Translations under genes and position numbers: made by a program | Part shown: positions 55,994-64,000 of the stretch, one piece after another | Position numbering within the stretch: position 1 is the first letter of the stretch | How the letters are laid out: every line of letters begins with the position of its first letter | The notes under the pieces: model-generated | Database searches by the model: none | What the model was told of the DNA's origin: nothing | What the model saw: only the letters and a program-made list of their open reading frames with translations | Source of the DNA: RH-AL1 sp965214415 | Lineage (GTDB): Bacteria; Pseudomonadota; Alphaproteobacteria; Rhizobiales; Beijerinckiaceae | DNA length: 64,000 bases | Assembly (NCBI GenBank): GCA_965214415.1 | Contig: CBDCBQ010000003.1 | Span: forward strand, 1,736,001-1,800,000 | Direction of reading: 5' to 3'

Positions 55994-57157
55994 CTACCGC
56001 CCCGGCCGCATCAACACCGTCGCCTGGCGGCCGATCGTCCGCCGGTGGCTGCGTGGCCCAAGATGCGTCAGCACCTGGTAGCCGATCGTGCCGGCCCGCG
56101 CGGCGAGGTCGTCGATCGAGATCTCCGAGCCGAGCAGCTCGACCGAGTCGCCGCGCTCCACCATCGGCGCGTCGGTGACGTCGACCACGGTGAGATCCAT
56201 CGAGATGCGGCCGACGATCGGGCAGAGCGCGCCATCGACGGAGGCGTAGCCGCCGATCGCGGTGTCGGTGCCGAGCGCGCCCCAAGGTATGCCGTCGGCA
56301 TATCCCGCCGAGATCGTCGCGAGGCGGCGCGGCGAGGGCGCCGTCCAGCGCCCGTCGTAGCCGACGCTCTCGCCGGCCGCGACCTCGTGCACCTGGATCA
56401 CCTTGGCCTCGAAGGTGACCACCGGCCGCATTGGGTTCGGGTCGTCCGGCGTCGGATTGCCGCCGAAGATCGCGTAGCCCGGCCGCACGATGTCGTAGTG
56501 CGCCTCCGGCCCGTAGAAGATGCCGCTCGAGTTCGCGAGCGAGGCGGGGACGTCGGCGAAGGCCGCGCGCGCGGCCTCGAAGGTCGCGATCTGCCGGGCG
56601 ACATTGTCGCGGTGGCCGTGCCGGCCGGACCAGACGAAATGGCTCATCACCAGCGTGACATCGAGCTTGGCCGCGAGCGCGCTGGCGGCCCGCGCCTGCT
56701 CGGCGACGAGGCCGAGCCGGTTCATGCCGCTGTCGAGCTGGATCGCGCAGGGCGCGCGCGACTTGCCGGTGGCCTCGCTCCAGTCCTCGATCTCCGGCAA
56801 CGATCCCAGCACCGGCCGCAGCTTCGCCCTGAGAAACAGCGGCACGGTGCGCGGCATCAGCCCGTTGAACACGTAGATGATCGCCTCGGGGGCGAGAGCG
56901 CGGAGCTGCTGGCCCTCGAACACATGCGCGACGAAGAAGGTCTTGCACCCGGCCCGGACCAGCGCGCCGACGGCCGCCTCGAGCCCGAGCCCGTAGGCAT
57001 TGGCCTTGACGACCGCGGAGCACTCGGCACGCCCTGCCCGATCCTGGAGAAAGCGCCAGTTGGCGGCGATCGCGTCGAGATCGACGGTGATCGTGGTGCC
57101 GGCCTGTTCGGCGGCGACATCGCGCCATTCGGTGACGGGAGCGAGGAGTGGTCTCAA
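55994..57157 (-). CDS. alr: Alanine racemase
   Basis: 387 residues, fold type III PLP enzyme that makes D-alanine for peptidoglycan. The PLP lysine is in AVVKANAYGLG (about residue 51), the Arg-containing DSGMNRLGL and the second catalytic Tyr in ISAGYADGIPWG (about 278) are present, plus GRISMDLTVVDV. A TTG at 57157 (reverse) is the only plausible start in the frame. Not clustered with replicative helicase as in some relatives. Confidence 0.92.
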   Translation of the reverse strand: MRPLLAPVTEWRDVAAEQAGTTITVDLDAIAANWRFLQDRAGRAECSAVVKANAYGLGLEAAVGALVRAGCKTFFVAHVFEGQQLRALAPEAIIYVFNGLMPRTVPLFLRAKLRPVLGSLPEIEDWSEATGKSRAPCAIQLDSGMNRLGLVAEQARAASALAAKLDVTLVMSHFVWSGRHGHRDNVARQIATFEAARAAFADVPASLANSSGIFYGPEAHYDIVRPGYAIFGGNPTPDDPNPMRPVVTFEAKVIQVHEVAAGESVGYDGRWTAPSPRRLATISAGYADGIPWGALGTDTAIGGYASVDGALCPIVGRISMDLTVVDVTDAPMVERGDSVELLGSEISIDDLAARAGTIGYQVLTHLGPRSHRRTIGRQATVLMRPGR

Positions 57158-57288
57158 ACGCGGGCAACCCGAGCGGCTTCGGACGATCGGCGGCGACCCT
57201 AGCGCAAATTTGTCATTTGTGGACCGGTCGAGCTGCCGCGTGCGTCAAATCGCGGGCTTGTGGCATTTGCGTCAGGAAAACCGAAGGC

Positions 57289-58479
57289 TCACGCCTTGCG
57301 GCTGAGCGAGCGAGCCGCGCGATCGAGACCGTCGAGCGTCATCGGGAACATCCGGTCGCCGAGCAGGTCGCGGATCATCGCGGTCGATTGCGAGTAGGGC
57401 CAGCGATCGTCCGGGATCGGGTTGAGCCAGGCCGCGGATTTGTAGGCATCCGTCAGCCGCGTCAGCCAGAGCGCGCCGGGCTCGGGGTTCATCGCTTCGA
57501 CCGATCCACCGGCGATGGCCAGCTCGTAGGGGCTCATCTGCGCGTCGCCGACGAAGAGCAGCTTGTAGTCGCGGCCGAACGTATGGATCACGTCCCATGT
57601 CGGCACGCGGGTGGCGCGCCGGCGATTGTCCTTCCACAGGCCCTCGTAGACGCAGTTGTGGAAGTAAAAGAACTCGAGATGCTTGAACTCGGCGGTCGCG
57701 GCCGAGAACAGCTCCTCGCAGACCTTGACGTGCTGATCCATCGAGCCGCCGACGTCGAGGAAAAGCAGCAGCTTCACCGCGTTGCGCCGCTCTGGCCGCA
57801 TGGCGACATCGAGGTAGCCCTTGCTGGCCGTGCCTGCGATGGTCGCGTCGAGGTCGAGCTCGTCCGCCGCCCCGTCGCGCGCGAACCGGCGCAGGCGGCG
57901 CAACGCCACCTTCATGTTGCGGGTGCCGAGATCGCGGTCGCTGTCGAGGTTCTTGAACTCGCGCTTGTCCCAGACCTTGATCGCTCGCCCGTGGCGCGAC
58001 TCGCCGCCGACCCGCACGCCCTCGGGATTGTAGCCGCCGTTGCCGAACGGCGACGTGCCGCCTGTCCCAATCCACTTGCTGCCGCCCTGGTGGCGGCCCT
58101 TCTGCTCGGCGAGGCGCTGCTTCAGCGTCGCCATGATCTCGTCCCACGAGCCGAGCGCGCGGATCTTGTCCATCTCCTCCGGCGAGAGGAATTTCTCCGC
58201 AACCGCCTTCAGCCAGTCTTCCGGCAGCTCGGTCTCGGCGGGCGCGTCCGGCGCCTCGGGCGTGTCCGGAAAGACGCCCTTGAAGACGCGAGCGAACACC
58301 TGGTCGAAGCGGTCGATCAGGCCCTCGTCCTTCACGTAGATCGCGCGGGCCAAATAGTAGAAGTGCTCTGGCACCATCTCGATCGCCTGCGCGTCGAGCG
58401 CCTCGAGCAGGGTCAGGTGCTCCTTCGGCGAGGCGGCGATACCTGCACGACGCAGCTCGTCGAGGAAGGAGATGAACAC
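57289..58479 (-). CDS. VWA-domain protein of the CoxE-like family
   Basis: 396 residues. The N-terminus (FISFLDELRRAGIAASPKEH) and the C-terminal von Willebrand A domain with a MIDAS-like DVGGSMDQH (DxGxS, about residue 240) match the CoxE/YehP-like proteins that pair with MoxR ATPases. GTG start directly after the moxR stop (TGA-GTG), so they are translationally linked. MoxR-VWA pairs act as metal- or complex-assembly chaperones; the client here is unknown. Confidence 0.9.
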   Translation of the reverse strand: MFISFLDELRRAGIAASPKEHLTLLEALDAQAIEMVPEHFYYLARAIYVKDEGLIDRFDQVFARVFKGVFPDTPEAPDAPAETELPEDWLKAVAEKFLSPEEMDKIRALGSWDEIMATLKQRLAEQKGRHQGGSKWIGTGGTSPFGNGGYNPEGVRVGGESRHGRAIKVWDKREFKNLDSDRDLGTRNMKVALRRLRRFARDGAADELDLDATIAGTASKGYLDVAMRPERRNAVKLLLFLDVGGSMDQHVKVCEELFSAATAEFKHLEFFYFHNCVYEGLWKDNRRRATRVPTWDVIHTFGRDYKLLFVGDAQMSPYELAIAGGSVEAMNPEPGALWLTRLTDAYKSAAWLNPIPDDRWPYSQSTAMIRDLLGDRMFPMTLDGLDRAARSLSRKA

Positions 58480-59322
58480 TCAGCCGCGCCGCTTGGTCAG
58501 AAAGGCGAGCCGCTCGAACAGCATCACGTCCGCCTCGTTCTTCAAGAGCGCGCCGTGCAGCGGCGGGATCGCGGTGCGCGCGTCCTTCGTCTGCAACACC
58601 TCGAGCGGCATGTCCTCGTGCAGCAGCAGCTTGAGCCAGTCGATCAGCTCGCTGGTGGACGGCTTCTTCTTCAGCCCCGGCACGTCCCGCACCTCGTAGA
58701 AAATCTCGAGCGCCCGCGCGACGAGGCGCTTCTCGATGTGCGGGAAGTGCACGTCGACGATCGCCTCCATCGTCTCGCGATCGGGGAAGCGAATGTAGTG
58801 GAAGAAGCAGCGGCGCAGGAACGCGTCCGGCAGCTCCTTCTCGTTGTTCGACGTGATGATGATGATCGGCCGCTCGCGGGCGACGACCTTCTCGCCTGTC
58901 TCGTAGACATCGAAGCTCATCCGATCGAGCTCCTGCAGGAGATCGTTGGGAAACTCGATGTCCGCCTTGTCGATCTCGTCGATCAGCAGCACCGGCAGCA
59001 CGGGCGAGGTGAACGCCTCCCACAGCTTGCCCTTGCGGATGTAATTGGCGATGTCGCTGACGCGCGGATCGCCAAGCTGTCCGTCGCGCAGGCGGGCGAC
59101 GGCATCGTATTCGTAGAGCCCCTGCTGCGCCTTGGTGCTCGACTTGACGTGCCATTCGATGAGCGGGGCGCCCGCGGCTTCCGCGATCTGCTGCGCCAGC
59201 ACCGTCTTGCCCGTGCCCGGCTCGCCCTTGACGAGGAGCGGACGGCGCAGCGTGACGGCGGCGTTCACCGCCACCTTGAGATCATCGGTGGCGATGTAGT
59301 CTGACGTTCCCGTGAAGCGCAC
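58480..59322 (-). CDS. MoxR family AAA+ ATPase
   Basis: 280 residues. Walker A GEPGTGKTVLAQQIAE (about 35-50), Walker B VLLIDEIDKADIEFPND, sensor 1 IIITSNNEKELPD and arginine finger region FLRRCFFHYIRFPD. GTG 59322 (reverse) follows AGGGAG six bases upstream; the longer open frame upstream is not coding. Operates with the VWA protein encoded downstream. Divergent from the DsbD-like gene across 132 bp. Confidence 0.93.
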   Translation of the reverse strand: MRFTGTSDYIATDDLKVAVNAAVTLRRPLLVKGEPGTGKTVLAQQIAEAAGAPLIEWHVKSSTKAQQGLYEYDAVARLRDGQLGDPRVSDIANYIRKGKLWEAFTSPVLPVLLIDEIDKADIEFPNDLLQELDRMSFDVYETGEKVVARERPIIIITSNNEKELPDAFLRRCFFHYIRFPDRETMEAIVDVHFPHIEKRLVARALEIFYEVRDVPGLKKKPSTSELIDWLKLLLHEDMPLEVLQTKDARTAIPPLHGALLKNEADVMLFERLAFLTKRRG

Positions 59323-59454
59323 GCGGTTCTCCCTTTGCACCACGAGCTTAATCGCTCCCGCGGCACCTGTCGAAAGCTCACCCAAGATAGGATTGCGCAC
59401 CAAGGGTCGAGGCGATAGCGGTAGCGATCGACCAATGCTCGAGAATGGTGCGGC

Positions 59455-61653
59455 ATGTTTGGAACGCGTTTCAGGTTCGCGCTCGTCAAGTCCGCGCTCG
59501 TCAAGTCCGCGCTCGTCAAGTCCGCGATCGCGATCGCGGCCATGCTCGCGTACGGCAGCGCGAACGCGGCGTCCGGGACATGGGCGATATCCGAGCATGT
59601 GTCGGCGCGGCTCCTCTCCGCCGTCGGCGGAACCGGCGATCTGGCGACCGTCCCGGCCGGCATCGAGATCAAGCTTGACGGCGACTGGAAGACGTACTGG
59701 CGCTCGCCGGGCGACGCCGGCCTGCCGCCGACGCTCGACTGGAAGGGCTCGCAGAACCTCGCCTCCGCGACCCTGCTCTACCCCACGCCGCAGCGCGTCA
59801 CCGTGCTCGGCATCCAGACGTTCGGCTACAAGCACGATGTCGTCTTCCCGCTCGACCTCAAGCTCGCCGACAAGGGCAAGCCGCTCGATCTCAAGCTCGC
59901 GCTCGACATCCTCGTTTGCGCCGACCAGTGCATCCCGAAGAGCTTCACGCTCGCGCTGACGCTGCCGGCCGGTCCGGCGACGCCGGACGCCGACGCGCAG
60001 GTGCTCGCCAAGGCGCGCGCCGCCGTGCCGGGCGACAGCCGGACCTCCGGCATGAGCATCGTCAGCGCCGAGGAGGTCTCCGACCACGGCAAGGCCGCGC
60101 TCGAGGTGAAGGCCACTTCCGAGCAGCCCTTCGAGCATCCCGACGTGATCCCCGAGGTGACGCCCGACGCCAACCTCGGCACGCCGGTCGCGACCTTCTC
60201 GCAAGATCATGGCGCGGCGACCTTCGACCTGCCGCTGTCGCACGCGCTGCCGGTCGGCGCCAAGCTCACCGGCCGCGACGTGACGCTGACGCTCAGCGAC
60301 GGCACGCGCGCGCTCGAGCAGGGTACGAAGATCGCCCAGGGCGCCTCGGCTGCCGACGAGACGCCGGGCCCCTCGCTCATCGCCATGCTCGGGGTCGCGC
60401 TGATCGGCGGCCTGATTCTCAACCTGATGCCATGCGTGCTGCCCGTACTGAGCTTGAAGTTCATCTCGGTGGTGAGCCAGGGTGGCCGCGCGCCGGCGGC
60501 GGTGCGGGCCGGCTTCCTGGCGACCGCGGCCGGCATCATCGTGTCGTTCCTCGTCATCGCCGGCGCGCTGATCGCGGTGAAGATGGCCGGGCGCTCGATC
60601 GGCTGGGGCATCCAGTTCCAGGAGCCCGCCTTCATCGCCGCGATGGCCGTGCTCGTCACGGTGTTCGCCTGCCATCTCGCGGGGCTGTTCGAGGTGCCGC
60701 TGCCGCGCTTCATCGCCAATGCCGCCTCGAGCCGCACCGGGCCGGACGAGAGCCTCGCCGGCCATTTCGTGACGGGCGCGTTCGCCACGCTGCTCGCGAC
60801 GCCCTGCTCGGCGCCGTTCCTCGGCACCGCCGTCGGTTTCGCGCTCGCCGGCAGCCCCTTCATCATGCTCGGCATCTTCTTCGCGCTCGGCGTCGGGCTC
60901 GCGCTGCCCTACCTGGTCATCGCAATATTCCCGAACCTCGCCGCGAAAATGCCGCGGCCGGGCCGCTGGATGCTCTGGGTCAAGCAGTTCATGGCGGTGC
61001 CGCTCGTCCTGACCGCGGTGTGGCTCGTGACGATACTCGCCGCGCAGACCGGCCTCGTCGCCGGGCTCGCCCTCGCCGTTCTGCTCATCGCCATCGCGGC
61101 CCTGCTCTACGGTCGCGAGAAGATGCCCGAGGCGCGTCGTGGGATCGTGTTCCCGGCCGTGGCCGCGATCGCCATCGCCGCGATCGTCATGCCCGACGTC
61201 ATCGCCGCGCAGGTGAAGAAGAGTGGCGCGGAGGCCAATGGCGCGATCGCCTGGACCAACTTCGACCGCGACAAGATTCGCAGCCTCGTCTCGCAGGGCA
61301 AGACGGTGTTCGTCGACGTCACCGCCGACTGGTGCCTGACCTGCCAGGCCAACAAGCGCTTCGTGCTGTCGAAGGACACCCTCGCCAAGCGGTTGAACAG
61401 CCAGACGATCTCGATGCAGGCCGACTGGACGCGGCCGGACCCCGCGATCAGCTCGTATCTCGCGAGCTACGGGCGCTACGGCATCCCTTTCAACATCGTC
61501 TACGGGCCGGGCGCGCCAGGCGGCGTGGTGCTGCCCGAACTGCTCACGACGGGAGACGTCGGCGCCGCGCTCGACAAAGCGCAAGGCGCGCGCGCCTCGG
61601 CCGCGCCGGAGCCTGCGAGCAGTTTGGCCTCCGCCGAACCGTCCAAGCCCTAG
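59455..61653 (+). CDS. DsbD/ScsB-like thiol:disulfide interchange protein
   Basis: 732 residues. Signal peptide containing a threefold ALVKS repeat, a periplasmic alpha domain with VCADQC (about residue 154), a polytopic beta domain with redox cysteines in MPCVLPVLSLK (about 324) and ATPCSAPFLG (about 448), and a thioredoxin-like gamma domain with DWCLTCQANK (about 626). It carries electrons from cytosolic thioredoxin to periplasmic partners. The TlpA-like gene 113 bp downstream is a likely partner. Confidence 0.9.
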   Translation: MFGTRFRFALVKSALVKSALVKSAIAIAAMLAYGSANAASGTWAISEHVSARLLSAVGGTGDLATVPAGIEIKLDGDWKTYWRSPGDAGLPPTLDWKGSQNLASATLLYPTPQRVTVLGIQTFGYKHDVVFPLDLKLADKGKPLDLKLALDILVCADQCIPKSFTLALTLPAGPATPDADAQVLAKARAAVPGDSRTSGMSIVSAEEVSDHGKAALEVKATSEQPFEHPDVIPEVTPDANLGTPVATFSQDHGAATFDLPLSHALPVGAKLTGRDVTLTLSDGTRALEQGTKIAQGASAADETPGPSLIAMLGVALIGGLILNLMPCVLPVLSLKFISVVSQGGRAPAAVRAGFLATAAGIIVSFLVIAGALIAVKMAGRSIGWGIQFQEPAFIAAMAVLVTVFACHLAGLFEVPLPRFIANAASSRTGPDESLAGHFVTGAFATLLATPCSAPFLGTAVGFALAGSPFIMLGIFFALGVGLALPYLVIAIFPNLAAKMPRPGRWMLWVKQFMAVPLVLTAVWLVTILAAQTGLVAGLALAVLLIAIAALLYGREKMPEARRGIVFPAVAAIAIAAIVMPDVIAAQVKKSGAEANGAIAWTNFDRDKIRSLVSQGKTVFVDVTADWCLTCQANKRFVLSKDTLAKRLNSQTISMQADWTRPDPAISSYLASYGRYGIPFNIVYGPGAPGGVVLPELLTTGDVGAALDKAQGARASAAPEPASSLASAEPSKP
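59479..59523 (+). repeat. Threefold 15-bp tandem repeat in a signal peptide
   Basis: Three exact copies of GCGCTCGTCAAGTCC (59479-59493, 59494-59508, 59509-59523). Each copy keeps the frame and adds ALVKS to the signal peptide of the DsbD-like protein. Confidence 0.95.
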
Positions 61654-61766
61654 ACCGTCGCCGAAGGATAGATTGCGCGCTAAAGGCCTTGCCGCTAAGT
61701 AAATTCGTTGCTCGGACTTCGCGGCCGTGGAGGCTGGGTCTCGGCTTTGCTGAACGGGATGCCGGA

Positions 61767-62300
61767 ATGCCAATTCGCAAGACACCTGTGGTCCGCATTG
61801 TCGCCGCGCTCCTGGTCGGCGCATCCGCGATCTGCATTCCGATTAACGCGACGTTTGCGGAGGATGCCGGCAAGCCGGTCGGCGACCAGCTCTACTCGGC
61901 GTCCTTCAAGGACCTGAAAGACCAGATGGCGAGCCTCAGCCAGTACAAGGGCAAGGTCATCGTCATGTACTTCTGGGCAACCTGGTGCGTGCCCTGCCGC
62001 GTCGAGACGCCGAACCTCGTCAAGCTGAACGAGATGTACAAGGGCAAGGACGTGCAGGTGATCGGTCTCGCGCTCGACAACGGCGACAAGGTCCGCGATT
62101 TCGTCAAGGACAACAACATCACCTACCCGATCTACTATGGCGGCCACGACGCCATCGTTCTCGGCAAGGCGCTCGGCAACGAGGGCGGCGCGATCCCCTT
62201 CACGGTGGTGATCGGCAAGGACGGCAAGCTCGCGCACACGTTCAAGGGCGACCTGCCCAACGAGGAGCTCGAGAAGATCATCAATCCGCTCATCGGTTGA
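61767..62300 (+). CDS. TlpA/ResA-like periplasmic thioredoxin
   Basis: 177 residues. Signal peptide about 1-31 (cleavage near TFAED), then a thioredoxin fold with active site FWATWCVPCRVE (about residue 72) and the cis-Pro loop GGAIPFTVVI. TlpA proteins reduce apocytochrome c or copper-site cysteines, for instance for cytochrome oxidase CuA. ATG 61767 chosen at the signal peptide; the frame upstream is antisense-like noise. Electrons are probably supplied by the DsbD-like protein upstream. Confidence 0.88.
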   Translation: MPIRKTPVVRIVAALLVGASAICIPINATFAEDAGKPVGDQLYSASFKDLKDQMASLSQYKGKVIVMYFWATWCVPCRVETPNLVKLNEMYKGKDVQVIGLALDNGDKVRDFVKDNNITYPIYYGGHDAIVLGKALGNEGGAIPFTVVIGKDGKLAHTFKGDLPNEELEKIINPLIG

Positions 62301-62396
62301 GCCGACTTAGACACGCGGCGTGACGCGCGCCCGAAAGAAATCCGCCGCTGTTCGCGGATGGCCGGCCCAGCCGGCATCATGGGAGGATCACATTCA

Positions 62397-63968
62397 ATGT
62401 CTTTGAGAGGAAGCCTAGCGCCTCCGGGAGGGCATCGCGCGATGCTGCTCGCCGGAGTCGCCGCGCTCGGTCTCGCCGCACCCGCGACGACGACCATGGC
62501 CGCGGTGACCTATGGGCCGGACAACACCGTCACGATCGTCGACCCGTCGCCGGTCAACTGGCTGTCGACCACCTGGATGACGATGGAAGAGGCCGATCGC
62601 GTCGACCTCGCCGGCAAGACGAAGCCGGCCCTCGCCGACAGCTGGAAGTGGGTGACGCCGACCACCCTGGAACTGAAGCTCCGCAAGGACGTGAAGTACC
62701 AGGACGGCACGCCGTTCAACGCCAAGAACATGAAGACCGCGTTCGACAAGGTGAACGACTGGTCGCAGCCGCATCCCCCGGGCAAGTTCCTGAACTGGGC
62801 CAAGGGATCGGAAATGAAGATCAAGGACGACTACACGGTCGACATTGTTCTTCCCGAACCCGATTCCGCCGCTTTCATGAAGCTGCGCGGCATGCACGTC
62901 CCGTCCGACGCCTTTTGGCAGAAACTCGGCTTCGTCGATAAGAAGACCGGTTCCGCCAACGGCCATTGGTGAGTCATCGACGCTGCCGGTCCGTGGGGGA
63001 CTGGTCCGTTCGTACTCGCCGAGGGCACGTCCGTGCTCGACAAGCGCTCGCCCGAGGTCGTTCTCGACCCGAACGAGAGCTATTGGAATCCCGATCGTAA
63101 GCCGGTCGTTCGTCTCGTCTTCGACAACATCATGTCGAAGGCCGACGCGTTGCAGGCCGTCGCCGCTGGCGACAAGAAGCTCGACATCGTGACGCAGCTC
63201 ACCCCAGCCGACGCGAAGGCGTTCGACGGCAAGGGGAAGGCGCACATCCAAAGCAAGGACGCGAAGACGGTGCTCGCCGCCGTGTTCAATCAGACGGCCG
63301 CCGATTCGCCCTGGAAGAACATCAAGCTCCGCCAGGCGATGAACATGGCCGTCGACCGCGCCGCGCTCCTCAAGGACGCCGGTGGTGGTTATGGCGTGCT
63401 GATGCCGGCCTTCATTCAGAAGGGCCGCTTCGGTCAGGATCCGTCCCTCAAGCAGTATCCGTACGACGTCGCCAAGGCGAAGGCGGAGATCAAGAAGGAC
63501 GGCATGGAAGGCAAGACCATCACCATCGGCGCGACGGAGGATTACACGCCTCTCGTCAAGCAGATGGGCGATGAGCTCCAGAAGGTCGGCCTGACACTCA
63601 AGCAGGTCGACGCCAAGGACAAGTCCGCCGACATGACGCTCGTCTGGCACTTCGACTGGTCGCCGGAATATCCGGTGGGCGTCGTCTACCGCGAGTTCTT
63701 CGGAACGGGCGGCGGCTTCCTCGAGGGCGCGGACACCAAGAAGTTCGACGAGCTCGGAGAGAAGGTGCTCGCTGCCGAGGACCTGAAGAAGCAGGACAAG
63801 GCCGTCCAGGCGATCGAAGCCTACGAGCACGAGCAGGCCAACGTCCTGTTCCTGTATTCGCCGGCGACGATCTTCGCCGTGTCGGACCGCACCGTCTTCA
63901 ATCCGTCGGACACGTTCATGTTCGATGGCGCGGACATCAAGTTGAAGACGACGAAGGCCGAGAAGTAG
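62397..63968 (+). pseudogene. ABC transporter substrate-binding protein (family 5, peptide type) with in-frame stop
   Basis: 524 codons in one frame. Signal peptide about 1-36 (cleavage near MAAVT), then an SBP family 5 fold: LRKDVKYQDGTPFNAKNM, later LFLYSPATIFAV at the end, and RQAMNMAVDRAALL in the second lobe. Codon 192 (62970-62972) is TGA, after SANGHW and before VIDAAGPWGTGPF; the frame continues with full similarity on both sides. A TGG-to-TGA change would explain it. GGGAGGA lies before ATG 62397. Either a recent pseudogene, a read-through product or a sequencing error. Confidence 0.8.
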
Positions 63969-64000
63969 GCTCTACGTCGTGACGAAAAGGAAGCTCCGGC

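Noticed and set aside
58480..61824. A reverse-strand open frame of 1114 codons extending the MoxR gene upstream across the DsbD-like gene
   Set aside because: Only the last 280 codons carry MoxR motifs; the GTG at 59322 with a good ribosome site is the natural start and the rest is antisense to a solid gene.
62397..63968. TGA as selenocysteine or tryptophan codon in the binding protein
   Set aside because: No selenoprotein hairpin was evident after the TGA, the family has no selenocysteine members that I know of, and TGA ends many other genes in the window.

Overview
The window is GC-rich (only local stretches fall well below the average) and carries a typical alphaproteobacterial gene set, most likely from the order Hyphomicrobiales (Rhizobiales). 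The pointers are a split F0 operon with a b' subunit (atpI-atpB-atpE-atpF'-atpF), the coxB-coxA-ctaB-coxF-ctaG-coxC-DUF983-surf1-thrC-M16 peptidase order, two invasion-associated-locus-B (IalB) proteins, HspQ, an OpgC-type membrane protein and frequent GTG/TTG starts. Species cannot be fixed from sequence reading alone.

Layout. 1-2.8 kb: the end of soluble transhydrogenase sthA, a decayed parDE relic, purE-purK, and two small DUF465 genes. 3-16 kb: a surface-glycan locus with a GT4 glycosyltransferase carrying a doubled N-terminal domain, three SAM-methyltransferase-like genes, a CAP10/GT90 enzyme, two related GT2 enzymes, a secreted beta-helix-like protein, and UDP-xylose synthase plus UDP-glucose dehydrogenase. 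The centre of this locus (about 6.9-10.6 kb) is clearly lower in GC and has mixed gene orientation, which suggests transfer. 16-24 kb: small envelope genes, tRNA-Ser, ialB, hspQ, nnr, opgC with an SGNH hydrolase, and a multicopper-oxidase fold protein that has lost its copper ligands. 24-31.4 kb: tRNA-Leu and the proteostasis block tig-clpP-clpX-lon, with a broken phd-vapC relic between tig and clpP. 31.4-38.5 kb: a lone GT10 fucosyltransferase-like gene, tRNA-Val, mntA with a broken hepT, smc and a Fic protein. 38.5-52.8 kb: the F0 operon and the cytochrome aa3 oxidase/assembly cluster running into thrC, an M16 peptidase and a GNAT gene. 52.9-64 kb: a GGDEF/EAL signalling protein, alr, a MoxR-VWA pair, a DsbD-like and a TlpA-like thiol protein, and an oligopeptide-type ABC binding protein interrupted by one in-frame TGA.

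How the genes work together. Ugd and Uxs convert UDP-glucose to UDP-glucuronate and then UDP-xylose, presumably feeding the neighbouring glycosyltransferases, while the methyltransferases may decorate the product. Trigger factor, ClpXP and Lon form the folding/degradation axis. CtaB, CtaG, SURF1 and CoxF supply haem, copper and assembly functions for the CoxA/B/C oxidase encoded with them, and the F0 genes supply the membrane sector that uses the proton gradient.

No insertion sequence, prophage or CRISPR array was seen. The most distinctive observations are: one short N-terminal module (LLGR-type) shared by three different enzymes of the glycan locus; three decayed toxin-antitoxin modules lying between housekeeping genes; the copper-ligand-free oxidase; the substrate-binding-protein gene interrupted by a stop; a tandem 15-bp repeat in a signal peptide; and an AT-rich rare-codon patch inside the GGDEF domain. 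I did not find a system that I could defend as wholly new.
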